From Chlorobiaceae bacterium (lineage in GTDB: Bacteria; Bacteroidota; Chlorobiia; Chlorobiales; Chlorobiaceae), in contig JAAXUM010000138.1 in assembly GCA_013336025.1 (NCBI GenBank), positions 1 through 5,628 on the forward strand: a DNA stretch of 5,628 nt. Reading direction: 5' to 3'. Numbering within the stretch: the stretch's first letter is position 1; each line of letters opens with the position of its first letter. This document shows, in pieces, positions 1 through 5,628 of this stretch. The translations under genes and the position numbers were made by a program. Under the pieces are notes generated by a model. The model made no database searches, was not told where the DNA came from, and worked only from the letters and a program-made list of their open reading frames with translations.

Positions 1-987
1 TCCCGGGCAAAAGAGGAAAGTCCTCTGGGAGACATCCGCCCCTTTCCATCCGGCAAAGATTTTCCGGCACTGTTCAGTGATGGCATCGCAACCATCGGCA
101 TGACCTTTGACGTCGTTCCTGTCCAGCAGCTCAACTACTACACAAAACTGCTTCCCGGAAGAAATTTCGTTGATATCTCACCGATTATCCGGGAGATCCG
201 CTCCGTTAAATCCGGGGTTGAACTCGAAGAACTTCGCTTCGGAGCCAAAAAGCTCTGCTCGGTATTCAGCGAAGTACCGCAGTTCCTGAAAGCAGGGATG
301 CGCGAACTTGACCTGGCTGCAGAGTTCGAATACCGGCTTCGAAAAGCCGGTCATGAAGGCTATGTCCGCATGAGAGCCTTCAATCAGGAACTTGCCGGCG
401 GACTGGCGGTCTCAAGAGGGGGAACAGCTTACGGCTGCTTTGACGGAGCCGTAACCGGCAAAGGGCTCTCATGCGCATCACCGCAAGGAGCCTCCCTTGA
501 AATAATCCCTGAAAACGAACCTGTTCTGCTTGATTATGCCGGAGTTTTCAACGGCTACATCACCGACATGACCCGGATTTTTGTGATCGGATCGCTTGAC
601 CCCCGCTTGCAGGAGGCTTTTGATGTTGCCATCAGCATTCAGTATGCCATACAGCAGGCTATGATCCCCGGTGCCATTGCCGAAAACCTCTATCTCCTCG
701 CCCTGCAAATGGCTGAAAATGCCGGATTAGGATCATGCTTTATGGGCCTGCCCGGTGAACAGTCAAAATTCGTCGGACATGGCGTTGGCCTCGAACTTGA
801 CGAATTCCCGATACTTGCAAAGGGTTTCAAGATGCCGCTTCAAGCTGGTCAGACCATCGCCGTCGAACCGAAGTTCGTCATCCCCGGCAAAGGAGTTATC
901 GGCATTGAAAACACCTTTATTGTCAGCGAGCACGGCGGTTTGAAAGTCACCGATATCCCTGATGAAATAGTATTCATTACATCCTGA
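1..987 (+). CDS. M24 family metallopeptidase (Xaa-Pro peptidase/creatinase-like), 5' end cut by window
   Basis: The frame is open from the first base, so the start lies left of the window; the ATG at 100 is internal. The visible 328 residues (numbered from base 1) comprise the end of a creatinase-type N-terminal domain (about 1-58), the linker motif with R67 and K70 typical of this family, and a full pita-bread catalytic domain (about 75-328). All five metal ligands are present: D178 (LLDYAG), D189 (TDMTR), H260 (VGHGVG), E289 (AVEPK) and E303 (GIENT), so a dinuclear-metal hydrolase is expected. Two other histidines usual in prolidase and aminopeptidase P are replaced: PHG reads PQG (Q162) and HExP reads DEFP (D267). 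Family members usually run about 370-400 residues, so some 50-70 are missing. It is probably cytoplasmic and cleaves Xaa-Pro peptides or a related small amide, but the substrate is uncertain. The gene ends 73 bases before etfB on the same strand. Family assignment is firm; exact activity is not. Confidence 0.93.
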   Translation, partial: SRAKEESPLGDIRPFPSGKDFPALFSDGIATIGMTFDVVPVQQLNYYTKLLPGRNFVDISPIIREIRSVKSGVELEELRFGAKKLCSVFSEVPQFLKAGMRELDLAAEFEYRLRKAGHEGYVRMRAFNQELAGGLAVSRGGTAYGCFDGAVTGKGLSCASPQGASLEIIPENEPVLLDYAGVFNGYITDMTRIFVIGSLDPRLQEAFDVAISIQYAIQQAMIPGAIAENLYLLALQMAENAGLGSCFMGLPGEQSKFVGHGVGLELDEFPILAKGFKMPLQAGQTIAVEPKFVIPGKGVIGIENTFIVSEHGGLKVTDIPDEIVFITS

Positions 988-1039
988 CACAGCAATTTCA
1001 CATAAAACAAGCACATGGCAGTTTCAATATTGATCATGC

Positions 1040-1054
1040 TGTAAACGCTTTACA
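1040..1054. promoter_or_regulatory. Perfect 15-base palindrome just before etfB, candidate operator
   Basis: The sequence TGTAAA-CGC-TTTACA has 6-base arms that pair exactly around a 3-base centre, and it ends 6 bases before the etfB ATG. It resembles operators of LacI-family regulators, which typically have a central CG, but it is one base longer than the classical 14-base catabolite-responsive element. A repressor bound here would block the ribosome-binding region or early elongation. As RNA it could form only a short 6-bp hairpin with a 3-base loop. The symmetry is seen directly; the regulatory role is inferred. Confidence 0.4.
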
Positions 1055-1060
1055 AAACCC

Positions 1061-1837
1061 ATGAAACTACTCGTCTGTATCAAACAGATCCCGGATATGG
1101 AGTCTCAGTTCAAACCTGATGAAAGCGGATCATGGTTTGAAGAGTCCGGTCTTGTCTACCGAATGAATGAATATGACGACTACGCAGTCGAACAGGCCGT
1201 CCTCCTCAAGGAACAACTGGGAGGTGAACCCGATCTGACCGTGCTCTCAATCGGCCCGGATCGGGTGGTTGAGATAATAAAAAAAGCCCTTGCCATCGGA
1301 TGCGACCGTGGCGTCCATATCCATGACCCGGCCGTCGCCCATAAAGATCCCTGGCAGATAGCTTCGCTCATAGCCAATTTCGCAAAAGAACAACACTATG
1401 ATCTGATCTTCACCGGCATGCAATCGCAGGATCGAGGTTCAGCCCAGGTAGGAGTAATGGCAGCAGAACAATTAGGCTACGCCAGCGCAACAACGCTTGT
1501 CGGGTTTACATACCATGAAGGCCTCATCACCGGCTTGTGCGAACTTGAAGGCGGACTCAAGGGAATCGTCAAGCTCAGGACTCCGGCCCTTGTCACCTGT
1601 CAGTCAGGACTCAATACACCCAGATACCCTGCCCTGCCGAATATCCTGAAAGCAAAAAAGAAAGAGATCCGTACCATTCCGGCAAGTGATCTGTCCCGGG
1701 CGGCAGCGCTGACCGCGACAACCCGTATCTTCAAGCCTGAAAAAAAAGGAAGCGGAATAATCCTTGAAGGCGATACAAGCACACTGGCAGACCGGGTAAT
1801 CAACCTGATCAGAGAAAACACAACACTTCTCCGATAA
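1061..1837 (+). CDS. etfB: Electron transfer flavoprotein, beta subunit
   Basis: EtfB pairs with EtfA to form a soluble FAD heterodimer that takes electrons from flavin dehydrogenases such as acyl-CoA dehydrogenases and delivers them to a quinone-linked or other acceptor. At 258 residues it has the usual full length. It opens with the typical MKLLVCIKQIPD strand, carries the nucleotide-binding loop at 119-131 (GMQSQDRGSAQVG), which binds AMP in classical Etfs and a second FAD in bifurcating ones, and shows the EtfB family signature at about 161-179 (ELEGG followed by KLRTPALVT). The conserved NTPRYPALPNILKAKKK segment follows. The start at 1061 fits the family N-terminus exactly. No Shine-Dalgarno sequence is visible; the preceding bases are a palindrome plus AAACCC. 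The gene ends with tandem in-frame stops (TAATAA) and is followed 12 bases later by etfA, so one transcript is expected. The electron donor and acceptor cannot be read from this window. Confidence 0.96.
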   Translation: MKLLVCIKQIPDMESQFKPDESGSWFEESGLVYRMNEYDDYAVEQAVLLKEQLGGEPDLTVLSIGPDRVVEIIKKALAIGCDRGVHIHDPAVAHKDPWQIASLIANFAKEQHYDLIFTGMQSQDRGSAQVGVMAAEQLGYASATTLVGFTYHEGLITGLCELEGGLKGIVKLRTPALVTCQSGLNTPRYPALPNILKAKKKEIRTIPASDLSRAAALTATTRIFKPEKKGSGIILEGDTSTLADRVINLIRENTTLLR

Positions 1838-1849
1838 TAAAACACCGCC

Positions 1850-2764
1850 ATGAAAACATTACTTATAGGCGAAAGCAGAGAGGGCAGGTTGCTCAACGCC
1901 ACCTATGAACTTTTCGGAGCGTCAGAGAAACTGAAATCCGAACCCATCCTCTTTCTTGCAGGAACAGAAGCCGGACTGCCCTCATATGCCGGCACACTCT
2001 ATCTGGCTGATGCAAAAAAATATGGAGAGTACAACCCTGACCTGCACAAAAACATGATCCTCCAGGTCGTCGAAAAGGAAAATCCCGACTATGTGGTTTT
2101 TCTTCACTCCTCATATGGCCGGGATCTGGCACCGCGCATTGCCGCAAGTCTCAGGATTGGCCAGGTATCCGAAGTCGTCGATATTGTTGACGGAACCTTT
2201 GAGCTGACATGCTGCAATGCCAGAATGCATCGGAGTGTCCGGGTATCTACTCCGCGAGCCGTCGTGACTATCCAGCCCGGAGCCTTTTCGCCCATACGGC
2301 CTGGCGGCACGCCTCTCATACAAGCGATGCAAACCGATGCTCTCAGCTCCATCGAATTCGCAGGATATGAACCCGCCGGACCAGAGCAGATCGATCTGGG
2401 AAAAGCCGGGATCATTATCAGCGCCGGAAGAGGTATCGGCACAAAAGAAAACACAGCGCTCATATGGAATCTCGCCAGGATATTGGGAGGAGAGGTGGGA
2501 GCAAGCCGACCGGTTGTAGACGCCGGCTGGATCGAGCACAGCCGTCAGATAGGCAGTACCGGTCAGACAGTTTCGCCAGAACTCTACATCGCCTGCGGCA
2601 TATCGGGAGCCATACAGCATCTTGCCGGCATAAAAAACTCCGGCTACATTGTTGCAATCAACAAAGACAGGGATGCTCCCATCGGTGAAATAGCCGATGC
2701 ACTGGTTGTTGCTGATGTAACGCAGTTTCTTCCTGCCCTGACCGAAAGAGTGACGAAGCCGTAG
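1850..2764 (+). CDS. etfA: Electron transfer flavoprotein, alpha subunit
   Basis: EtfA is the partner of the upstream EtfB and carries the main FAD in its C-terminal domain. The 304 residues match the compact form of the family, with no added ferredoxin domain. The N-terminal domain (about 1-165) contains HSSYGRDLAPRIAASL (86-101) and the segment ending TIQPGAF (140-146). The FAD domain has GRGIG at 193-197, GASRPVVD with R220 and D224, the flavin-contacting loop QIGSTGQTV (233-241), and the full EtfA signature from L245 to N271, including LYIACGISGAIQH with H257. NKDRDAPIG and the terminal helix follow. The ATG at 1850 gives the expected N-terminus. No clear Shine-Dalgarno site precedes it, so translational coupling to etfB across 12 bases is likely. 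Downstream it converges on the channel gene; I see no intrinsic terminator in the 46 bases between the two stop codons. Confidence 0.96.
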   Translation: MKTLLIGESREGRLLNATYELFGASEKLKSEPILFLAGTEAGLPSYAGTLYLADAKKYGEYNPDLHKNMILQVVEKENPDYVVFLHSSYGRDLAPRIAASLRIGQVSEVVDIVDGTFELTCCNARMHRSVRVSTPRAVVTIQPGAFSPIRPGGTPLIQAMQTDALSSIEFAGYEPAGPEQIDLGKAGIIISAGRGIGTKENTALIWNLARILGGEVGASRPVVDAGWIEHSRQIGSTGQTVSPELYIACGISGAIQHLAGIKNSGYIVAINKDRDAPIGEIADALVVADVTQFLPALTERVTKP

Positions 2765-2810
2765 CGAAACACCATCAACACACCAGCCTGCAACGCAACC
2801 CTGTCAACGT

Positions 2811-4460
2811 CTAAAGCTTCCGTTCTGCCGGAGGAGCAAACCACTGCTCCCTCGGAACCACAACGGAGGCGTCAGGCTGCGCCATAAAATGCGGAGACAT
2901 GATCTGAACGCCATGCTCGTTAAACACATCCTGAATATGACCATGCAGTTCCGACAAGATAAAATACCGATCCTCCGCCTTGTCAAGACCAACCATGAGC
3001 GTATACTCAACATAAAAGTCGGCAAGCGCCTTCTGCAGCACATACGGCTCAGGAGATTGACGAACGCCTGAGGTTCTTTTCGCAGCCATTTCGAGCATGG
3101 CATGAACCTGCCTCCACGGCGCATCATACCCGATGGTAACGCCGGTAGCAATCATGATTCCGTATGCGTTTTTTGACTGCCGGGTATAATTGATGGTCGT
3201 AACGCTCATCAACAGCGCATTGGGAATCGTGATCTCCTCTTTTCTGATGGTAATAATCTTCGCCGCCAGAAGACCAAGCTCCTGCACAACCCCCTCATGC
3301 TCTCCGATACGAACAAAATCTCCAGCCTGAAACGCTCTGGTATAAACAACAACAAGACCACCGATAAGCTGACCGACCAGTCCGGCCGAACCGAGAGAAA
3401 CCATAAGCCCCAAAAACACGCTGACACCCTGAAACACCTGAGTCTGTGAGCCGGGAATAAACGGATAGGCAATAATGAGGGCAAAAATCCAGACCAGCAC
3501 CACGGCAATACGCCGAGTTGCTTTTGCCGTTTCAGGCTCAAACCACTTGATTTTAATCGAATCATCCTCAACCGCATAAAAAAACTTTGTAATCACCGTC
3601 ACGAGAAGCCTCGTGATATACAAGATCACCGCCACAGTAAAAAGACCTGGAACAGCAGCAAGCAGCGCAGAACCGAACGCCCTGAAATAGAGAAACAAAA
3701 AACCTGAAAGCTGTAAACCAAAGGGTTCGGTATAGGGAAAACGCGAAAGCACGAATATCAGCCAGAGATAACTGATAGAAAGCAGCAGCAGCGCCTTGAA
3801 AATCGTGACGAGGCCGGAAACAAAAGAAACAAGGTACGGCGTGATATTGACGTCCCCTAAAACGACCTGCGTCTTCGTATCGCGTCCCAAACGACGAAGG
3901 TATATCATGCCCCGCAAAGACAGCCTGAGCACGCCCCAGCCAGCCAGAGCGAACAACAGTGTAGCCAGAAGAGAAAAACCGATTGAACGAAGAAGCAGCG
4001 GCCAATGAAACTGCATCTTTCTTGTCTGCAGCAGGGCGGAAACCGATGTTACAGCATGCTGTTTATAGGTTTCAAAACTCTCTCCTCCGGCACGATCTTC
4101 ATCGCCCTCGATAATACCCAGAATATTGCGTCCGTTGACCCTTATCCAGGCGCCCCGATTTCCACCCTCAACCACATCGACAGCAACAACGCGGTAGAAC
4201 GGAAGATTGGCTGGAATCTGGTTCAGCCGTTCAACGGCAAACTTCGCCCTGTCCGCCGGACTGAACTCCTGATAAGGAACGCGCAGAACGAGAATTTTCC
4301 TGTTCCAGACCTCAACCGCCGCTTCGGAAGAAACAAGCGGTTTGACAACAACGGAATCCGCCTCAGCCCCCGGAAGACAGGCTGTTCCGGAGAGCCAGAA
4401 AAGACAGCTGCTCAGAAAAAAAAGAAAAACAAACAAAGGAGAGGTAAAACGTGCACGCAT
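2811..4460 (-). CDS. MscS-family mechanosensitive ion channel with periplasmic N-terminal domain
   Basis: This inner-membrane channel is expected to open under membrane tension and release small solutes during hypo-osmotic shock. The 549-residue protein begins with a signal-peptide-like stretch (about 1-34; cleavage near AEA-DS is plausible). A soluble, presumably periplasmic region follows (about 36-150) with the segment VPYQEFSPADRAKFAVERL (61-79). Hydrophobic helices lie near 154-180, 207-238, 262-292, 316-337 and 343-377. The last is the pore-lining helix, rich in small residues (SLGSAGLVGQLIGG), and leads into the MscS beta domain (FQAGDFVRIGEHEGVV, 377-392; EEITIPNALL, 408-417; then a strand ending at INYTR). 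The alpha/beta vestibule domain occupies about 430-528. It is longer than E. coli MscS (286 residues) because of the extra N-terminal part. The ATG at 4460 is the only in-frame ATG after an upstream in-frame stop at 4545-4547. No good Shine-Dalgarno site is seen. Family assignment is firm; gating and ion preference are unknown. Confidence 0.93.
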   Translation of the reverse strand: MRARFTSPLFVFLFFLSSCLFWLSGTACLPGAEADSVVVKPLVSSEAAVEVWNRKILVLRVPYQEFSPADRAKFAVERLNQIPANLPFYRVVAVDVVEGGNRGAWIRVNGRNILGIIEGDEDRAGGESFETYKQHAVTSVSALLQTRKMQFHWPLLLRSIGFSLLATLLFALAGWGVLRLSLRGMIYLRRLGRDTKTQVVLGDVNITPYLVSFVSGLVTIFKALLLLSISYLWLIFVLSRFPYTEPFGLQLSGFLFLYFRAFGSALLAAVPGLFTVAVILYITRLLVTVITKFFYAVEDDSIKIKWFEPETAKATRRIAVVLVWIFALIIAYPFIPGSQTQVFQGVSVFLGLMVSLGSAGLVGQLIGGLVVVYTRAFQAGDFVRIGEHEGVVQELGLLAAKIITIRKEEITIPNALLMSVTTINYTRQSKNAYGIMIATGVTIGYDAPWRQVHAMLEMAAKRTSGVRQSPEPYVLQKALADFYVEYTLMVGLDKAEDRYFILSELHGHIQDVFNEHGVQIMSPHFMAQPDASVVVPREQWFAPPAERKL

Positions 4461-4630
4461 GGCAGCAGGATTTATTAAACGGCAAATTGATGAGCCTGCA
4501 CTTTCAAGGAAATTATTTCCATGAGAATATACAGCCTTTTCTGATCAGATGAATGCAATGCGGAATCCGGCTCGAGACTCCTGAATTGTCGGGAATCTTT
4601 CTTTTTACACCCTCCATTTCCGGCAGGCTT

Positions 4631-4659
4631 ATTATATCGCTTTCCCGCAATGAATTAAA
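4631..4659 (-). promoter_or_regulatory. Possible sigma-70 type promoter for the channel gene
   Basis: On the minus strand there is an exact TATAAT (4636 down to 4631), preceded by a 17-base spacer and a weak -35 box TTTAAT (4659 to 4654; three of six consensus positions). It points toward the channel gene and would give a leader of about 160 bases. The -10 match is perfect but the -35 is poor, and an AT-rich gap can yield such a match by chance. Confidence 0.3.
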
Positions 4660-4719
4660 CACTGAACCCGAATGGTGTAATGTACAGATAATCCATTATC
4701 ACCGTTAATCCCGCACAAC

Positions 4720-4747
4720 AAAAAAAGCACAGGCAGCGTTACCTGCC
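4720..4747 (-). terminator. Weak intrinsic-terminator-like hairpin on the minus strand
   Basis: Read on the minus strand, GGCAG (4747-4743), a 6-base loop and CTGCC (4736-4732) form a 5-bp GC-rich stem, followed after 5 bases by seven T residues (4726-4720). A second hairpin (4763-4746) lies just upstream and would compete with it or stack beside it. The stem is short and the T run is not adjacent, so this is a weak candidate. No convincing minus-strand gene lies upstream for it to terminate; it could end an unannotated transcript or attenuate a long channel-gene leader. Confidence 0.22.
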
Positions 4748-4978
4748 GGGCCCACGCCCCCGGGTATTGCAAGCTGCTTGCCGATACACGATAAGCTGTT
4801 TTTCCAAAACATGAAACGAAGCAACCCTGCAGTATACTTCCGGTGCCGATTCCGCAACCCTTTTCTTATCAATCAGCAAAGCTGATCATGAAGAATAAAT
4901 TACCCGAGAAGAAGAGTCATTTCTAAATCATCATTATTTTTATCTTCTTTGCAGATTGTTATCGATGCCTGCCACGGT

Positions 4979-5054
4979 GATTCAAACAGTCGGCATCATC
5001 GTTCATCATGGTGAGCACAGCAAAGACTCCCATTGCAGAAACCTGATTCAAACA
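4979..5054. repeat. 11-base direct repeat TGATTCAAACA, two copies
   Basis: Identical copies lie at 4979-4989 and 5044-5054, 65 bases apart start to start, in the leader region of the hydrolase. The flanks also look alike (AGTCGG after the first, CCGGACAGT after the second), but the match does not extend cleanly. They may be paired protein-binding sites or chance. Confidence 0.35.
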
Positions 5055-5119
5055 CCGGACAGTCCCTGTTAGTACAAAACATGTAGCACCTGACAATGCA
5101 TTTATAAACCGCTGTAACC

Positions 5120-5628
5120 ATGACTGACGCTGTAAAACTGCTTGCCTGCGGACCCAAATCAAATAACGGATGCCAGCCTGCACCTGACAAACGGTTTATT
5201 ACCGTTAACGGATTCAATGTTCATTACCGGCTTGCCGGTAAAGGAAAACCTGTCGTAGTGCTGCTTCACTGCAGTTTTTTAAGTCTCAGATCATGGCGTT
5301 TCGTTTTTGATGTACTGGCTGAAACAACAACGGTACTGGCATTCGACCGTCCCGCCTTCGGCCAGACCTCCCGGCCTCTGCCATCAAAGGCATCCGGGGT
5401 CAGTTACACCCCGGAAGCGCAGAGTGATCTTATTATTGCACTGATAAAAAAGCTTGGGTTCAGCAAAGCTGTGCTGATCGGCAATTCCACAGGCGGAACC
5501 CTGGCACTTCTCACGGCACTTCGCTATCCGCAGTATGTTGAGGGAGTAGTTCTTGCCGGAGCAATGATATACAGCGGCTACGCAACAAGCGATGTTCCTG
5601 CGTTCATAAAGCCTCTCATGAGAGCCAT
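5120..5628 (+). CDS. Alpha/beta hydrolase fold protein, 3' end cut by window
   Basis: The first 169 residues are visible; the frame is still open at the right edge. An in-frame stop at 5105-5107 and the absence of another upstream start fix ATG 5120 as the most upstream possible start. After a poorly conserved leader of about 25 residues comes FITVNGFNVHYRLAGKGKP, then the strand VVVLLH with the oxyanion-loop region H50-C51-SFLSLRSW, the AFDRPAFGQTSRP segment (D76), and the nucleophile elbow GNSTGG with Ser123, followed by the helix TLALLTALRYP typical of the family. The catalytic acid and histidine should lie beyond the edge. The usual HG of the oxyanion loop reads HC here, a one-base difference in the codon (TGC for GGC). 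The fold and a serine-hydrolase mechanism are well supported. The substrate is unknown: esterase, lactonase, haloperoxidase-like and C-C hydrolase members all share these motifs. It is transcribed away from the channel gene and no partner is visible. Confidence 0.88.
   Translation, partial: MTDAVKLLACGPKSNNGCQPAPDKRFITVNGFNVHYRLAGKGKPVVVLLHCSFLSLRSWRFVFDVLAETTTVLAFDRPAFGQTSRPLPSKASGVSYTPEAQSDLIIALIKKLGFSKAVLIGNSTGGTLALLTALRYPQYVEGVVLAGAMIYSGYATSDVPAFIKPLMRA

Larger units (their letters stand above)
4461..5119. other. Long intergenic gap without a convincing gene, containing several short inverted repeats
   Basis: No reading frame here looks like a real protein. The longest candidates are short and unlike known families, and two minus-strand frames (4959-5183 and 4996-5217) overlap the start of the hydrolase. 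The base composition is more AT-rich than the flanking genes in parts, with a GC-rich island at 4742-4765. Visible structure includes GATAA-TCCA-TTATC (4687-4700), a GC-rich hairpin (CCGGG 4746-4750 with CCCGG 4759-4763), ATCAGC-AAA-GCTGAT (4872-4886), AAGAAGA (4909-4915) opposite TCTTCTT (4943-4949), and the direct repeat TGATTCAAACA (4979-4989 and 5044-5054). The gap separates two divergently transcribed genes, so promoters for both should lie in it. I see no tRNA, no rRNA and no recognised riboswitch. Confidence 0.6.

Noticed and set aside
2111..2620. 169-residue minus-strand frame opposite etfA
   Set aside because: Antisense shadow of a firmly identified gene, with no conserved motif.
2765..2810. 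Possible bidirectional terminator between etfA and the channel gene
   Set aside because: I looked for a GC-rich stem with a T run on either strand in these 46 bases and found none.
4438..4460. Lipoprotein signal (LSSC or GTAC) in the channel's N-terminus
   Set aside because: LSSC lies inside the hydrophobic core and GTAC lacks the hydrophobic residue at -3; an ordinary signal peptide fits better.
4005..4478. 157-residue plus-strand frame opposite the channel gene
   Set aside because: It is the antisense shadow of the channel's N-terminal coding region, has low-complexity lysine and arginine stretches, and no family resemblance.
4513..4617. 34-residue minus-strand ORF (MEGVKRKIPD...) just downstream of the possible channel-gene promoter
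   Set aside because: No ribosome-binding site or known motif. It could be a leader peptide, but nothing in the sequence supports this beyond position.
4811..4885. 24-residue plus-strand ORF (MKRSNPAVYF...) in the gap
   Set aside because: Too short, no ribosome-binding site, no recognisable motif, and it ends inside an inverted repeat.
4975..5060. TTCAAAC words resembling a tRNA T-loop
   Set aside because: No matching acceptor, D or anticodon stems can be built around them; they are better explained as the direct repeat.
5080..5109. TATAAA at 5103-5108 as a promoter for the hydrolase
   Set aside because: There is no -35 element at a workable distance; the CTGACA upstream is only about 8 bases away, and the start codon follows too closely.
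4959..5217. Two overlapping minus-strand frames of 73-74 residues, one of them rich in cysteine
   Set aside because: They overlap each other in different frames and run over the start of the well-supported hydrolase; neither resembles a known protein.

Overview
This is a bacterial window of ordinary metabolic and membrane genes. The organism looks Gram-negative: it has a signal-peptide-bearing inner-membrane MscS-type channel, and none of the three complete genes has a clear Shine-Dalgarno sequence before its start. The EtfB/EtfA style and the near-balanced base composition would suit a green sulfur bacterium (Chlorobiota) or a desulfuromonad relative. That placement is a guess from general resemblance, since no marker gene is present.

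Layout: (1) Positions 1-987 (+) hold the C-terminal part of an M24 'pita-bread' metallopeptidase of the Xaa-Pro peptidase/creatinase type, cut by the left edge. (2) Positions 1061-1837 and 1850-2764 (+) hold etfB and etfA, the two subunits of an electron transfer flavoprotein, 12 bases apart and almost certainly co-transcribed. A perfect 15-base palindrome lies 6 bases before the etfB start. (3) Positions 2811-4460 (-) hold a complete MscS-family channel with a signal peptide, a periplasmic domain of about 115 residues, about five membrane helices and the usual MscS beta and alpha/beta cytoplasmic part. It converges on etfA across 46 bases. (4) Positions 4461-5119 are about 660 bases without a convincing gene. 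They contain a plausible promoter for the channel, several short inverted repeats, a weak minus-strand terminator-like hairpin and an 11-base direct repeat. (5) From 5120 to the right edge (+) runs the N-terminal 169 residues of an alpha/beta hydrolase.

How the genes work together: only etfB and etfA form a clear functional unit, passing electrons from flavin dehydrogenases to a quinone-linked or other acceptor. No partner dehydrogenase or ETF:quinone oxidoreductase is visible here. The peptidase lies upstream in the same direction and may share the transcript. The channel and the hydrolase are transcribed away from each other from the long gap and have no evident link to the Etf pair.

I found no mobile element, CRISPR array, tRNA or rRNA, and no sign of a dedicated novel system. 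The most useful oddities are the peptidase's loss of both non-metal catalytic histidines while keeping all five metal ligands, the palindrome at the etfB start, and the structured intergenic gap.
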